Of a DNA stretch of 64,000 bases, positions 31,270 through 41,142 are shown piece after piece. This stretch comes from Ichthyophis bannanicus. Lineage: Eukaryota; Chordata; Amphibia; Gymnophiona; Ichthyophiidae. Location: assembly GCA_033557465.1 (NCBI GenBank), contig CM066033.1, forward strand, positions 1,243,487,523 to 1,243,551,522. The letters are read 5' to 3'. The notes under the pieces were generated by a model. That model saw only the letters and a list, made by a program, of their open reading frames with translations. It searched no databases and had not been told where the DNA came from. The translations under genes and the position numbers were made by a program. Every line of letters begins with the position of its first letter. The stretch's first letter is position 1.

Positions 31270-32364
31270 ATGGCAACGGCGGTGAGAGCGGGATGCCGAG
31301 AAAAAGAGCGCCCTGCTGGAATGCCAAAGATGGCGGAGACGCCTTTGCAGCCTCGATCCCCGGCCTCAGCAGAGGTGGTGGAGGAAATCTCTCTTGCAGT
31401 GGCAGGGGTGCTCTCGACACAGTCTGAGGCCCTCCATGGGAAGATGGACCTGCTACAGATCTCAGTGGGAGCCCTAGGAAGCCGATTGCAGGAGGCCGAG
31501 ACCCGGATCGGGCACACTGAGTACAAGATGGAGGAGCTGCTGCACGAGGTAGGCCACATGAAGACGGTGCTGCAGGTGCAAGCAACTAAATTAGATGATT
31601 TAGAGAACAGGTCCTGGCGCAACAACTTGCGGTTTCTGGCCATGCCGGAAAGTGTATTTGATCGGGAGTTGAAGTCTTATTTGGAGTCCCTAGTAGCACA
31701 GCTGGTGGAAGGAGCTGAGGAGAGTGGCCAGGTCCTAATAGTGAGGACGCATAGAGTGGGACCTCGGCAATCAAAGGATGTAAGATCACGGGTGGTCCTG
31801 GCCAGGTTTCTGCGCTTTCCGCAGAAGGAAGCGGTGCTCCAGGAGGCGCGGAAGAAAGGAGCTGTTCTAAAGGACAACGTCAAGCTGAGAATCACGCAAG
31901 ACTACTCGGCAGCACTGGGCCAGCGCAGACGGGCGTATGCCCCCCTATGCCAGAAATTGATTGAGGCCAATATTAAATTTCTGGTGCAGTATTCGGCCAA
32001 ACTAGTGATCACTCATGAGGGAACAAGGCGGACTTTTGACTGCAGCGTAGTCCTCTCCTTACGTGGAGGAGCTGGCACGTGGGGCAGTGGTGCCACCCGC
32101 GGGGAGTCCAAGCAGCCGGGAGGCAATGGCATGAGCAGGGAGCACAAGAGTGACAGAGAAGCGGAGTGCTACTGGAGGAGCATGGACGTGAGTTCCTGCA
32201 GGGACATGGGGTGGCAATACACTTGGCCAGTGTGGAGTGATGCAAGGGTTGGCTACTCAAAGCTTTGGAATATCGGAGTGGACTTGCAGCTGAGTGCGCC
32301 TGCCAGTATGGGAACCTGGACATTATGTTGCATATTTGTTCTCTTGTTTTGTTCTGCTGATTAA
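31270..32364 (+). CDS. L1-type ORF1 protein (coiled coil, RRM, C-terminal domain)
   Basis: The 364-codon frame is uninterrupted. A basic, proline-rich start leads into a heptad region (about residues 60-117: MDLLQISVGALGSRLQEA, MEELLHEV, LDDLENRS), then the hallmark NNLRFLAMPE at the beginning of the RRM, RTHRVGP, VVLARFLRFPQKEAVLQ and a basic C-terminal domain with ITQDYSAALGQRRR. Such proteins trimerise and coat the element RNA. The last 90 or so residues are not conserved, and the real stop may have shifted. An in-frame start further downstream (MPKMAE) is possible. Confidence 0.85.
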   Translation: MATAVRAGCREKERPAGMPKMAETPLQPRSPASAEVVEEISLAVAGVLSTQSEALHGKMDLLQISVGALGSRLQEAETRIGHTEYKMEELLHEVGHMKTVLQVQATKLDDLENRSWRNNLRFLAMPESVFDRELKSYLESLVAQLVEGAEESGQVLIVRTHRVGPRQSKDVRSRVVLARFLRFPQKEAVLQEARKKGAVLKDNVKLRITQDYSAALGQRRRAYAPLCQKLIEANIKFLVQYSAKLVITHEGTRRTFDCSVVLSLRGGAGTWGSGATRGESKQPGGNGMSREHKSDREAECYWRSMDVSSCRDMGWQYTWPVWSDARVGYSKLWNIGVDLQLSAPASMGTWTLCCIFVLLFCSAD

Positions 32365-32849
32365 TTGCGAGGGGCTTGTCTGTGGAAGGGGAAGGTTGTA
32401 GGGGGAGGGGGGGGGGAGAGACATGACTGGGGTATTGCGGGTGGAGATAGAGGATTAATTGAATGATGACCAGGGGAGGAGAGGTAAGGTGGTTAAGGGG
32501 AGTGGAACCTCTGATGTATAAGGCCTGGGGAATAAGAGGGGAGGGGTAACCGCACACATCTTAAGTGACTCGGTGGGCGAGGAGGGTAAAGGAGACAGGA
32601 TGAGGGCTGGGAGGAGATGGAGGAGGGAGAAGAGGGGGGAGGGGGAAGGGAGGAGGGAGTGGGGGGGATGGGAGCGAGGGCGGGGGGAGACGGGAGGGGG
32701 GAGGAGGGGGGAGGAGCAGCCATCACAGAGTATCAGGGTCAGAGTGGGGGAGCATACTAGAGATCAGGGAGAGACCTCAGCTGGGAAGGTCTATCCTTGT
32801 TCCAACTGGAGGGTCGAGAGGTTTGATGCTAACTGGTATTTTCCAACCT
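32365..32849 (+). other. Inter-ORF region of the L1 with polypurine tract
   Basis: Between L1 ORF1 and ORF2, 32590-32720 is almost pure purine on the plus strand. The frames here are compositional and not genes. Confidence 0.7.
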
Positions 32850-33007
32850 GAAGATTATTTCATGGAATGTATGTGGGATAGGTAACCCTATCAAGCGATG
32901 TAAACTGTTGAAAGCCTTAGCCAGGCAAAACTGTGATATTGCGATGTTACAAGAAACCCACCAGACATCTGAGGAACATGCTAAATTACAGAGGGAGTGG
33001 GTGGGGC
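32850..33007 (+). pseudogene. Start of L1 ORF2 endonuclease, truncated
   Basis: The text reads LKIISWNVCGIGNPIKR, then KALARQNCDIAMLQETH, the first two AP-endonuclease blocks of L1/Tx1 ORF2. It stops after about 52 codons at the junction with CR1 sequence (EDVG). No RT remains. Confidence 0.88.
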
Positions 33008-33780
33008 AAGAAGATGTAGGGAACTCACCCATGACTGAAGTGGTATTTAAAGGTAATGCATCGGAAGAATTGAAAGAAATATCGATAAATGGGGAAGATG
33101 TATAAACTAAAGAGTAGCAAATCACCTGGACCGGATGGTATACATACATACATACAGGAGTGGAGGAGTGGCCTAATGGTTGGGGCAAGGTACTTCAGGC
33201 CAGAAGGTCAGGGGTTCAAATCCCATTAGAGGACAGCAACCTTGGGCTGGAAGGACTGGGGTTTCTAGTCCCACAGGTGCTCCTTGTAGTCTTGGGCAAG
33301 CCACTTAACCCTCCATAGCCCATGTTCCCTGTAAAATAATTATCACCAAGTTATAATGCCCTGTTCAATGTAATTTCAGTTTGTTCAATGTAAACCACAC
33401 TGATGCAGAATAGCACAGTATATAAGAGAATGTAAATAAATAAATAAATAGAAGGGTGTTGAAAGAACTGAAATAATAAGACTGCAGACCTACTATTAGT
33501 AATCTCTGAACTATCATTAAAATCATCTGCAATACCTGAAGATTGGCGAATGGCCAGTGTAACGCCAATTTTTAAAAAGGGTTCCAGTGGCAATCCGGGA
33601 AATGACAGGCCGGTGAGCCTGACATCAGTATCAGACAAAATGGTAGAAACCATTATAAAGAACAAAGTTAGTGAACAGATAGATAGTCATGGTTTAATGG
33701 GAGAAAGCCAACACGGCTTTAGCCAAGGAAGGTCTTGTCTTACTAATCTCTTATATTTTTTTGAAATGTGAATAAATTGG
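33008..33780 (+). mobile_element. CR1 family 1 ORF2 piece with SINE insertion
   Basis: It starts at QEDVGNSPMTEVVFKG and is cut at about 33148 within SPGPDGIH by a tRNA SINE. It resumes at 33452 (RVLKEL) and runs through DWRMASVTPIFKKGS, VSLTSVSDKMVE and QHGFSQGRSCLTNLLYFFE to 33780. It is then interrupted again and continues at 34429-34517 with the motif A segment. Confidence 0.88.
33158..33451 (+). mobile_element. tRNA-derived SINE, full structure
   Basis: The head has the A box TGGCCTAATGG and the B box GGGTTCAAATCCC. The body includes CAGCAACCTTGGGC and TCTTGGGCAAGCCACTTAACC, and the 3' end has GTAAACCACACTGATGC, CACAGTATATAAGAG and (TAAA)n. The 3' end matches the L2 LINE tail at 49.5 kb. 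It sits inside CR1 ORF2, next to a short ATAC repeat on its left. Related 5'-truncated copies are at 54770 and elsewhere. Confidence 0.88.
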
Positions 33781-34427
33781 TTGATTTGGAGTTCTATTCC
33801 AAACTGTGCATGTCCGGTCTGTCTAGACATCCAAAATATGGACGGGGCATAGTTGTTCCAGATTCAGCAAGCTTGGGAGCTATACATTCCCACAGTTGCA
33901 GAATCTGTACAGTATTCTGAGTGGCATGCTGCCCATCTCCACCTCTCAGTGCTCCAGCTGGTATGCGATGCCAAGGCACCAGGATGTTCAGCAGGAGCAA
34001 GCAAGGCCCGAGAGCAATCAAAGTCTCTTATCCCCGCCACCCAAGCCTTGAAGGGGGCAGCAATGGCCGGAATCGGGTGGCTGGGGCTCACCTGTAGCAG
34101 CCCAGTTATCCAGGGGGAAAGAATGCCCTAATTCCAATGGCACCCAGCCCTTATTCCACCTCCGAGGTGGGCATCCAAAGTGCGGCTGCTGGATATAAAG
34201 GGCCCGACCGGAATAGGCCCTGTAGATCCGGGTGCTGCGGCCTGCCCCCGCTCCACCCACTCTCCGCTGCCGATCCTCCCCTCCTGCCCCGTCCAGCGTT
34301 CTCCACACTAACCCTCTGACACATGCGGGGAGGGCGGGATTCGGAATAGCTTGCCGGGCCAAAAAGGGTGTTTGACATCCAACTAGGACATCCAACCCCG
34401 CTATTCGCATCTCTGCATTGGGCCCAT
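33781..34427. repeat. Repeat Z copy inserted in CR1
   Basis: CR1 homology breaks at 33780 and resumes at 34429. The interrupting DNA shares CCTCCGAGGTGG and two outward GACATCCAA-type motifs with the repeat at 3866. It starts and ends with GTCTAGACATCCAAA and GACATCCAACTAGGACATCC on opposite sides. Non-coding. Confidence 0.55.
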
Positions 34428-34428
34428 A

Positions 34429-34517
34429 GTGTATCTGAATTTTCAGAAAGCCTTTGGCAACGTCCCTCATGAGAAACTCTTGGCGAAATTAAAAAGTTAT
34501 GGGATAGGAGGCAGTCT
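34429..34517 (+). pseudogene. CR1 family 1 RT motif A fragment
   Basis: About 30 codons, VYLNFQKAFGNVPHEKLLAKLKSYGIGGS, with N and G replacing the aspartates of LDFQKAFDKVP. It is the last recognisable piece of the CR1 begun at 30160. Confidence 0.85.
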
Positions 34518-34690
34518 ACTACTACTACTACTACTACTACTGAGCATTTGTATAACGCTACAAGACGTACACAGCACTGCACGGACATGTAAGAGACAGT
34601 CCCTGCTCATCAGAGCTTTCAATTTAACCAAGACAGACAACACAGAAGGTGTAGACAGGGATTAAACAAGGGGGAATGATAAAGTAAAAA
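34518..34690 (+). repeat. (CTA)n-headed interspersed repeat
   Basis: A CTA run is followed by GAGCATTTGTATAACGCTAC and AGACAGTCCCTGCTCATC. A diverged relative is at 16141-16260. It is likely a SINE-like repeat whose clade I cannot name. Confidence 0.6.
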
Positions 34691-34764
34691 GGAGATCAGT
34701 CATAAAAAGCAAGTACCACAGGATATTTTTCATACATGTTTTTGCTTCCCATACTAGTTATAAC

Positions 34765-34960
34765 ACTGACAGGGGGTCATCTATGTGATAATGTGCCCTT
34801 GTGATAAATTTTACATTGGAGAGACTGCTTGTCAGTTTAAAACTTGGATTACAGAACACTGTTTGTCAATACATACAGCAAATGATAGTGCCTCTTTAGC
34901 TAAGCATTCGCAGGAATGACAGCATTGGAGATTTTTTTGTTATAAGTAGCTGTGAACTCT
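34765..34960 (+). pseudogene. Decayed PLE GIY-YIG endonuclease remnant
   Basis: The reading KFYIGETACQFKTWITEHCLS followed by AKHSQE matches the second half of the GIY-YIG core, with stops before and after. No RT is attached. It could belong to the same PLE lineage as the RT remnant at 39980. Confidence 0.6.
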
Positions 34961-36109
34961 GTGGCTTGATTACATTTTTTTATCAGGTAAGATCATTTTT
35001 TATTTACATTTTTGGGGCAAGATATGAAGAGTTGAACATAAATGAAAAATGTATTAGGAGAGTGGGGAAGTGATGACGAAATGAATAGCTGAGTTGGCTT
35101 CCCCCTTTTATTAATATTTTTATTAATATTTTTCTTATATATACATATACATTTTTATTGATTACCTCATTGAATGTATGTTTTTTTTTGATAAATGGTT
35201 AGGCATCTTTTAACAACCTGGTTTGGGGATATGTTTACTTGTATGGAAGAGAATTTAAATGAATGATATATTATAATTGAAGAGAGTTTTTTGAAAAGGT
35301 TTATGAGAGAATATTTCCATGGATATTTTTTGTAGTTTGATTGGACAGTAGTCCAGTGGCATATCTTGTTTATACTGCATTTTTGCTGACTCAATGACAT
35401 ACTTTTAGGCTCCATTACCAACATACTATGTACTGTACTTTTAGATGCCATTGGCAACATACGCTTGTCCTTGCCCTTTTATAAAATCACAAATAGTACA
35501 TTCCTTGACATATCTGCTCCTACATGCCCAATCTAAGTGTGGATATAGCATTTAACTTTTATGAAATTATCCTCTAAAGATATAAATTTAGTCAGTATCT
35601 GCCTTTCACTGCTGGGAATGCCCTAACAATACACCTTTCCTCGCAAGGCTCACGATTGGTATTATTCTCTGAATCTGGTCTGTTTAATAGTAAAATTGTT
35701 TTGCACTTCTTGAAAAGCTGCTGCAATTAACCGTGACAACATTCAATTTGGTCACTTGCAAGAGCAAACCTTTGGACTCAGCTTTGGTCACAGAACATTG
35801 TTGAAGCCAAGCACTGAGTTCAAACATATTTGTTGTTTGGCTATTCTTTCTTTGGTGGTAGTTGTAGTGGTGGGGGAAACAGCATTTCATACTACTACTG
35901 TGGGCTTTCAGTTCAATTCAAACCAGCCTCTGCTGTTTTTCTCCTTTTTCCTATTTTAACCCTCTCCCCCTCTCCCTGCCCTTCTAGCGCAGTGACTATG
36001 GTGACAGTCCATAGCCAGAGTCAACAGCCTGCAATTCCCTTGGAGTCCAGTATGTGTATGCCGGATCTAGCCACTAGGTGTCACCATTATATACAGTAAT
36101 AGCTGAGAC
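34961..36109. other. Unassigned AT-rich DNA
   Basis: No gene is supported. The first part may be PLE 3' flank. I see no coding frame of more than about 100 codons with recognisable content. Confidence 0.5.
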
Positions 36110-36245
36110 CAGCCCTCAACCCCTCATAGAGACTGAGAAACACCTGCCCAACATCTATAGCCCCAGTTGGCCCAAGAAGCAGAATCTGGGCTCAAGAACT
36201 AAACCTAGATACACAGCACTGTCACTGAGCCATCAGACTAGTCCC
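36110..36245 (-). mobile_element. tRNA-derived SINE fragment (minus)
   Basis: On the minus strand a TGGCTCAGTG A-box-like motif is followed by a weak B box, as in the piece at 11984. Divergence is high. Confidence 0.4.
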
Positions 36246-37439
36246 CTGCTTGGATACTCTTAACATTTCTAACAGTTACAAGTCATAATAAAAATAAATA
36301 AGATAAAAATAATGCCTATTTTACAGGTTCCAGCATTAGTTTACTAGATTAACCTGAGGTTACAGCCCTCCCGATAAATGTCTTCTTTTAAAATCCCCTG
36401 CTTATTAAAATGCTCTTTGTACTAGTCATTGAGAAGTAGGTATAGCTTTAATAGACCCCCATCTTTCATCTCTGTTGACGTGCCTGCGTGGTTTTTACAA
36501 GACTACAGTGCTGAAAGTCATATGATATGGAATCTATTTCTCCACAGCATTAAATAGAACTGACCTGTTACAAAGCACAACTCATGCTCTTATCTTAATC
36601 ATGACTCGACAGCAGGATTAATACCAGGGAGGAATGGTCAGACATGACCTGAGCACAGTCTGCGTATGAATGGTACAAGCAGTTCATTTCGCAATACATC
36701 ACCATGGCAAAATATAACTCTCTCAGACACAATATGAGGTGTCCTATAAAAATTAACTGACTGACAATGATTATTGCTAATGGGCCAGTTTTAGCAGGCA
36801 GTGAAAAAGGCCTTGGTATCCATAGCACCACTTGCACTCTCAAAAAAAAAACCCTGGTAACTATACTATGCAAAAAAACTGTTTCTTAGAAGGATTCTGT
36901 GCAACTGTATTGCAGATATGCCAAGTCACACGCCTTAGGCACGTGACAAACGTGTTCGGCCATGCTTACACACTCACACCACTCACTCTCATGCATCTGG
37001 CACCCACTCACCTCCACATATCCACTGCCAGTACCTGCTCCCTCCCCCACCAAGACTTGTGCCACTACCCAGCTCCCTCCCTCCACCAGTGCCCACCTCT
37101 GCCACCGCTGCCTGGACCTGCTCAGGGCTCTGCTCGTCCTGGCCCTTCCAACATAAACTTCCTGTTTCCAAGGGGCGAGACCGACAGAGCCCTGAGCGAT
37201 GCACCTGACCTAACTTGCAGGCTCCGTTCTGTTTTTGGTGCTGTATTGCTGCAGGTCCCAGCAGCGGCACAGCCGTGGAAGTAGGCACCATGGGAGGAAG
37301 CAGCTAGACAGTGGTTTCATGGGGGAAGGGAGGAGATGGTGGGCATTTATTTATTTATTTATTTGACTGGGGGGGTTTTATACCACTTTTCACCACGGCA
37401 AAGTGGTGTACATTAGAACAACTGATGTTACATAAAAGA
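36246..37439. other. Unassigned DNA, partly pyrimidine-rich
   Basis: No gene is supported. 36960-37160 is C/T/A-rich with CACTCAC and CTGCC words. At 37340-37430 there is a minus-strand TAAATAAA tail followed by an ACCGCC-like segment, a probable truncated copy of the L2-tail family. Confidence 0.45.
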
Positions 37440-38640
37440 GTGGAACTTATTTACAAGACTTATTGCTATAACTATCCCCAGCAAACTTTAGTAAGTAAAC
37501 AACTTAAATACCTAAACACAACCTTAAAACTAAGATGCAGACAGCAGTCCAGCAGCGAGGTGGGGGCTTTCCAGTCTTTTGCATTGAGTGCCACATGTAT
37601 GATTTTCTCCCAGTTGGTATGGGGTCTTACATGTGCACTAGGTGCAAGGAGTCTTTGCTCTCAGGGAACGAGTCCTATCTCTGGAGGCTAGAGTAGCAGA
37701 CTTGGAGGACATAAGGAAGACAGAGAGGTACATAGACAAGACCTACAAGGATGTAGTACTGAAGTCCCACCTCCAGTCTGACAGCATCCCTGTTTGCCAT
37801 GGAGGAGAGAGGTCATGTGACAGGAAAGCATCACTGTGGTGTGACAGGAAGTGATCCTATAGCTAGGACCTGTCCTCCATAAAACCCTCTCGCACCAAGG
37901 AGGCTTTTCTAGGGCCATATGCCCACGAGGGAAGGGTTAGGACAGCCGTTATAGTTGGTGATTTGATCATTAGGCATGTAGATAGCTGGGTGGCTGGTGG
38001 ACATGAGGATCATAGCACCCACATGTTAAATGTAACCCCAATTATGATGTGATGTAACCACTTTGATTGTAGGATAAGGTGGAATACAAGTCTGTCTAAA
38101 TAAATATATAAAATAACATGCCTGTCTGATGCGAAGGTAGCGGACCTCACGCACTTCCTAGACAAGATCTTAGATATTGCTGGGTAGGAGTCTGCTGTCT
38201 TGGTACATGTTGGTACCAATGACATAGGAAAGTATGGTAGGGAGGTTCTGGAGGCTAAATTTAGGCTTTTAGGTAGAAAGTTGAAATCCAGAACTTCCAG
38301 GGTAGCATTCTCCGAAATGCTTCCTGTTCCACGCGCAGGACCCAAAAGACAGGCAGAGCTCCGGAGTCAGTGGGGAGTGGCAGTGGGGGTGTACTGTCGA
38401 TCGCCTGGCCAAAATGAACAAATGGATGATGATATGCTCAAAGAAATCAGGAAAGCTAACAAAACGTTACAGCATAGTAATAATAATGGGTGATTTCAAT
38501 TATTCCAGTATTGACTGGGTCAATGTTACGGCAGGACATGCTAGGGAAATAGTTTCTAGATGAAATAAATGACTGCTTCTTGGAGCATGAACCAACCAAA
38601 GGGGAAGAGTCCAAAAGAGAGCACAAACCACCCATAGGCA
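37440..38640 (+). pseudogene. CR1 family 1: ORF1 joined to ORF2 endonuclease by deletion
   Basis: The 5' leader matches 30160. A cysteine-rich start (HMYDFLPVGMGSYMCTRCKE) looks like the zinc-binding region of CR1 ORF1, and a short coiled-coil segment follows. The esterase is broken by a tail insertion (about 38018-38112) and continues with LVHVGTNDIGK and FSEMLPVPRAGPKRQAELRS. It then passes abruptly into ORF2 endonuclease (VGVYCRSPGQNEQMDDD, GDFNY) at about 38370. The esterase end and the ORF2 start are deleted. Stops and frameshifts throughout. Confidence 0.85.
38018..38112 (+). mobile_element. Short tail-type SINE insertion
   Basis: A 95-bp piece with GTAACCACTTTGATTGTAGG, AAGGTGGAATACAAG and a TAAATAAATA end interrupts the CR1 esterase. 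Related to the tail at 55447. Confidence 0.6.
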
Positions 38641-39979
38641 GGGGAAGGACAAAGGAAACAGATGTGCCAAGATGGTGGTAGGTTAAATAGTCTTTATTTA
38701 AAAAAAACAATGCCTTCTTCAGGGGGAGAACACCTCAAAGAAAATCAACCATATAAAAAAATTACCAACTATATAAAAGATCATAAATATATAAATAATT
38801 AAAATAGTAGAAGTAAAAACAATACATTGATAAATAAAACTATAAATAAGCCCAAAAGTATGTATAAAAAGCATAATGAACAATAAAACATATATAAAAA
38901 ACATAACATAATAAAATACAGACATCCCAATTCGAACAAAGCAAAATATGTGCAAAGTAACTCCCCGAGGGTGCAAAATGAAAGGGAAAAAAGTGTGCTG
39001 TGTATACTACCAGAAAATAACCTACGTAACAAGCATATTCATGAGTGACGTCACATTTTTGTTAAATAGATTAAAGTATGTTATAATGAGAGGAGGAACC
39101 AAACCTGAATATATAAAAGCAAAGTATATGGAGAGCAGGAGAAAAAGTGGAATCTGCCTTACTTGGTGACTGCGAGTCTCAAAAGTTAAACGCTGACCAC
39201 CAATAGTAAAATCTAATGAAAGGAAGAATCCTAATTATATATTGTAAAAGAACATGTAGAACTATATTGAACTCCAAAATCACATCATTTTGTTCTAAAA
39301 ACGCCTATACAAAAGCAGAACTTGCTTGATTCTTTAATCAGAACGTCCTTTGAGCAGGCACAATGCCGGCATTATGAGACGTTTCTTCAAGCAAGGTTTA
39401 AATCCCTTAAAATGGCGCCAAAAAAGGTAAAAGGTACTGAATCAAAGTGCATCTAGTGCTTATGTGAAAACATCAACATTGTGTGCATTGAATAGTGTTG
39501 CATCACTGGAATGAAGGGGAGTACAAGAAAATGAAACCCAGGGTCTGAAGAGGTAAACAGAAAAAACACCAGAAAAAACAACAATTTGTCTGTGCGAGTG
39601 AAGCTTCATAGTCACCGCTAGATCAACCAAATACAAAATAAAAATGCTGTCATTAAACTATATATTAGTAATGTAGTTTTATTATATGGTCTAGCCCCTG
39701 TCAATATTGAACAACACTTACGAGGAACCATGAAGTGAATTATAAACCATGCAAACACCTAGCACGGTATTATAAACATGCAATAGGAAATGGATAGGGC
39801 ACTTTTATAAGCCATTAATAAACAAAATAAAGCTAAATAAAGCAAATAATTATAAATGGAATAAGGATCTAAACATGCCCCAATGTAGAAATTGAGCCGA
39901 AACTCAATGAATTTAAAGGAGACATTTAGTCATGTTAAGAATCTACCAGGAGTAAATCACATTGCTAGTGTGTATAATA
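38641..39979. other. AT-rich non-coding DNA, possibly PLE 5' region
   Basis: No gene is supported. It lies directly before a PLE RT remnant. CCTGAAGAAGGCATTG on the minus strand near 38711-38730 is a motif seen near PLE and DIRS ends. Open frames are compositional (AT-rich). Confidence 0.4.
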
Positions 39980-41085
39980 CCTTTAAGCGTCAGTTTTAAA
40001 AGAAAAAGGAAATATGTAGCCTTAAGTTAGGTACTAACATGAATATTGTCATTAAGCCAGCAGACAAAGGGGGTGCCCTGGTTCTGCAGAATCGTACTGA
40101 TTATGTAAATGAAGTGTACACCAGATAACGGATACCACGTTTTATTTTAAAATTTACAGAGACCCTACGCTGACACTGAAGCACAAAGTTGATACTTTAT
40201 TACATATAGGCAAGGAGGCTGGTTATTTAACACCAAAGGAGTTTGATTTTATGACATTTTCACATCCCGTTACTCCAACGATTTATGTTTTGCCAAAAAT
40301 TCACAAATCGCTGCAGAATCCTCCAGGTTGTCCCATTATATCAGCTATAGGTACTCTTTTTGAGCCAGTTGCAAAATTTTTAGATGTACATTATTGTTAA
40401 GACCTTTTTATACACAAGTACCATCCTTTGTACAAGATTCTTCTCATATGATTCATATGATTGGATCAGTTCCAGGATTACCATCAGGATCTCTGGTTAG
40501 TAACCTCAGATATTAAATCTCTTTATACTAATATACCACAGAACGCTGCACTTAAAATATTGGAAGAAACCTTTTTAAATCGACCTAGAGTGGTTCAGGA
40601 CCCTACCTTTTTTCTTACCCAGTTGACTGCCCTGGTTTTAACAGGGGGTAGCTATGGGTTCATCAATGGCCCCTGATGTGGCTGACTTATATGTGGCTGA
40701 TTTTAAACATCATTTTCTCACCTTTTCAAAGAACATGTCAAAATGTGGCATAGGTATATAGATGATATCTTTATGATTTGGGAGGGCACAGAAACCAGCC
40801 TTTCGGTCTTTTTTAAATGGCTCAACAGTTTAGATGACAATCTTCAGTTTGAGCATACTTATAGTTGTCAACAAGTGTCCTATCTGGATATCTTTATCCA
40901 AAAGAATTCACACTCTTTTGTTACCTTCTTATTCCAAAAGCCCACTGATGCTTTGCTCCATTTCACAAGTTTCCACAATAGATCTTTAAAATATAATCTT
41001 CTGGTAAATCAATTCCTGTGCATTCACAGACTTTGTATCAACGAAAATTATTTTGAAGAATAGGCCACGATTATGTGTCAAAGGT
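39980..41085 (+). pseudogene. PLE reverse transcriptase, decayed
   Basis: Readable in several frames: IVIKPADKGGALVL, TIYVLPKIHKSLQNPPG, PIISAIGTLFEPVAKF, motif A SDIKSLYTNIPQ (its aspartate is present), then MWHRYIDDIFMIWEGTE with motif C YIDD and DALLHFTSFHNRSLKYN. The motif B region is damaged. Stops at several places show an old copy of a PLE lineage distinct from copy 1 (YIDD rather than FIDD). The endonuclease is not seen next to it. Confidence 0.88.
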
Positions 41086-41142
41086 TTGCAGAATGAGGGT
41101 ATCCCAGGAATAGGGGTATGTTTACTAAACGGCAGTAAAGGA
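41086..41142. repeat. Fragment of the GTATGTTTACTAAA repeat
   Basis: GGGGTATGTTTACTAAACGGCAG resembles the start of the repeat at 16320; only about 30 bp remain before CR1 begins. Confidence 0.4.

Larger units (their letters stand above)
31116..33007 (+). mobile_element. L1/Tx1-type LINE, 5' end retained, 3' missing
   Basis: A 5' UTR, ORF1, a purine-rich spacer and the first codons of ORF2 are present, then the sequence changes abruptly to CR1 ORF2 at 33008. Retention of the 5' end with loss of the 3' end is the reverse of normal LINE truncation and implies a later deletion or recombination. Confidence 0.82.

Noticed and set aside
32573..32851. Arg/Gly/Glu-rich frame between L1 ORF1 and ORF2
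   Set aside because: Polypurine tract translation; the opposite strand gives an equally long Pro/Ser frame.
34516..34545. CTA run as a CRISPR-like or telomeric repeat
   Set aside because: Simple trinucleotide run at the head of an interspersed repeat; no spacers.
38719..39032. Hydrophobic minus-strand frames that look like membrane proteins
   Set aside because: Phe/Tyr/Ile-rich translation of AT-rich DNA, with no conserved motif and two overlapping frames equally good.
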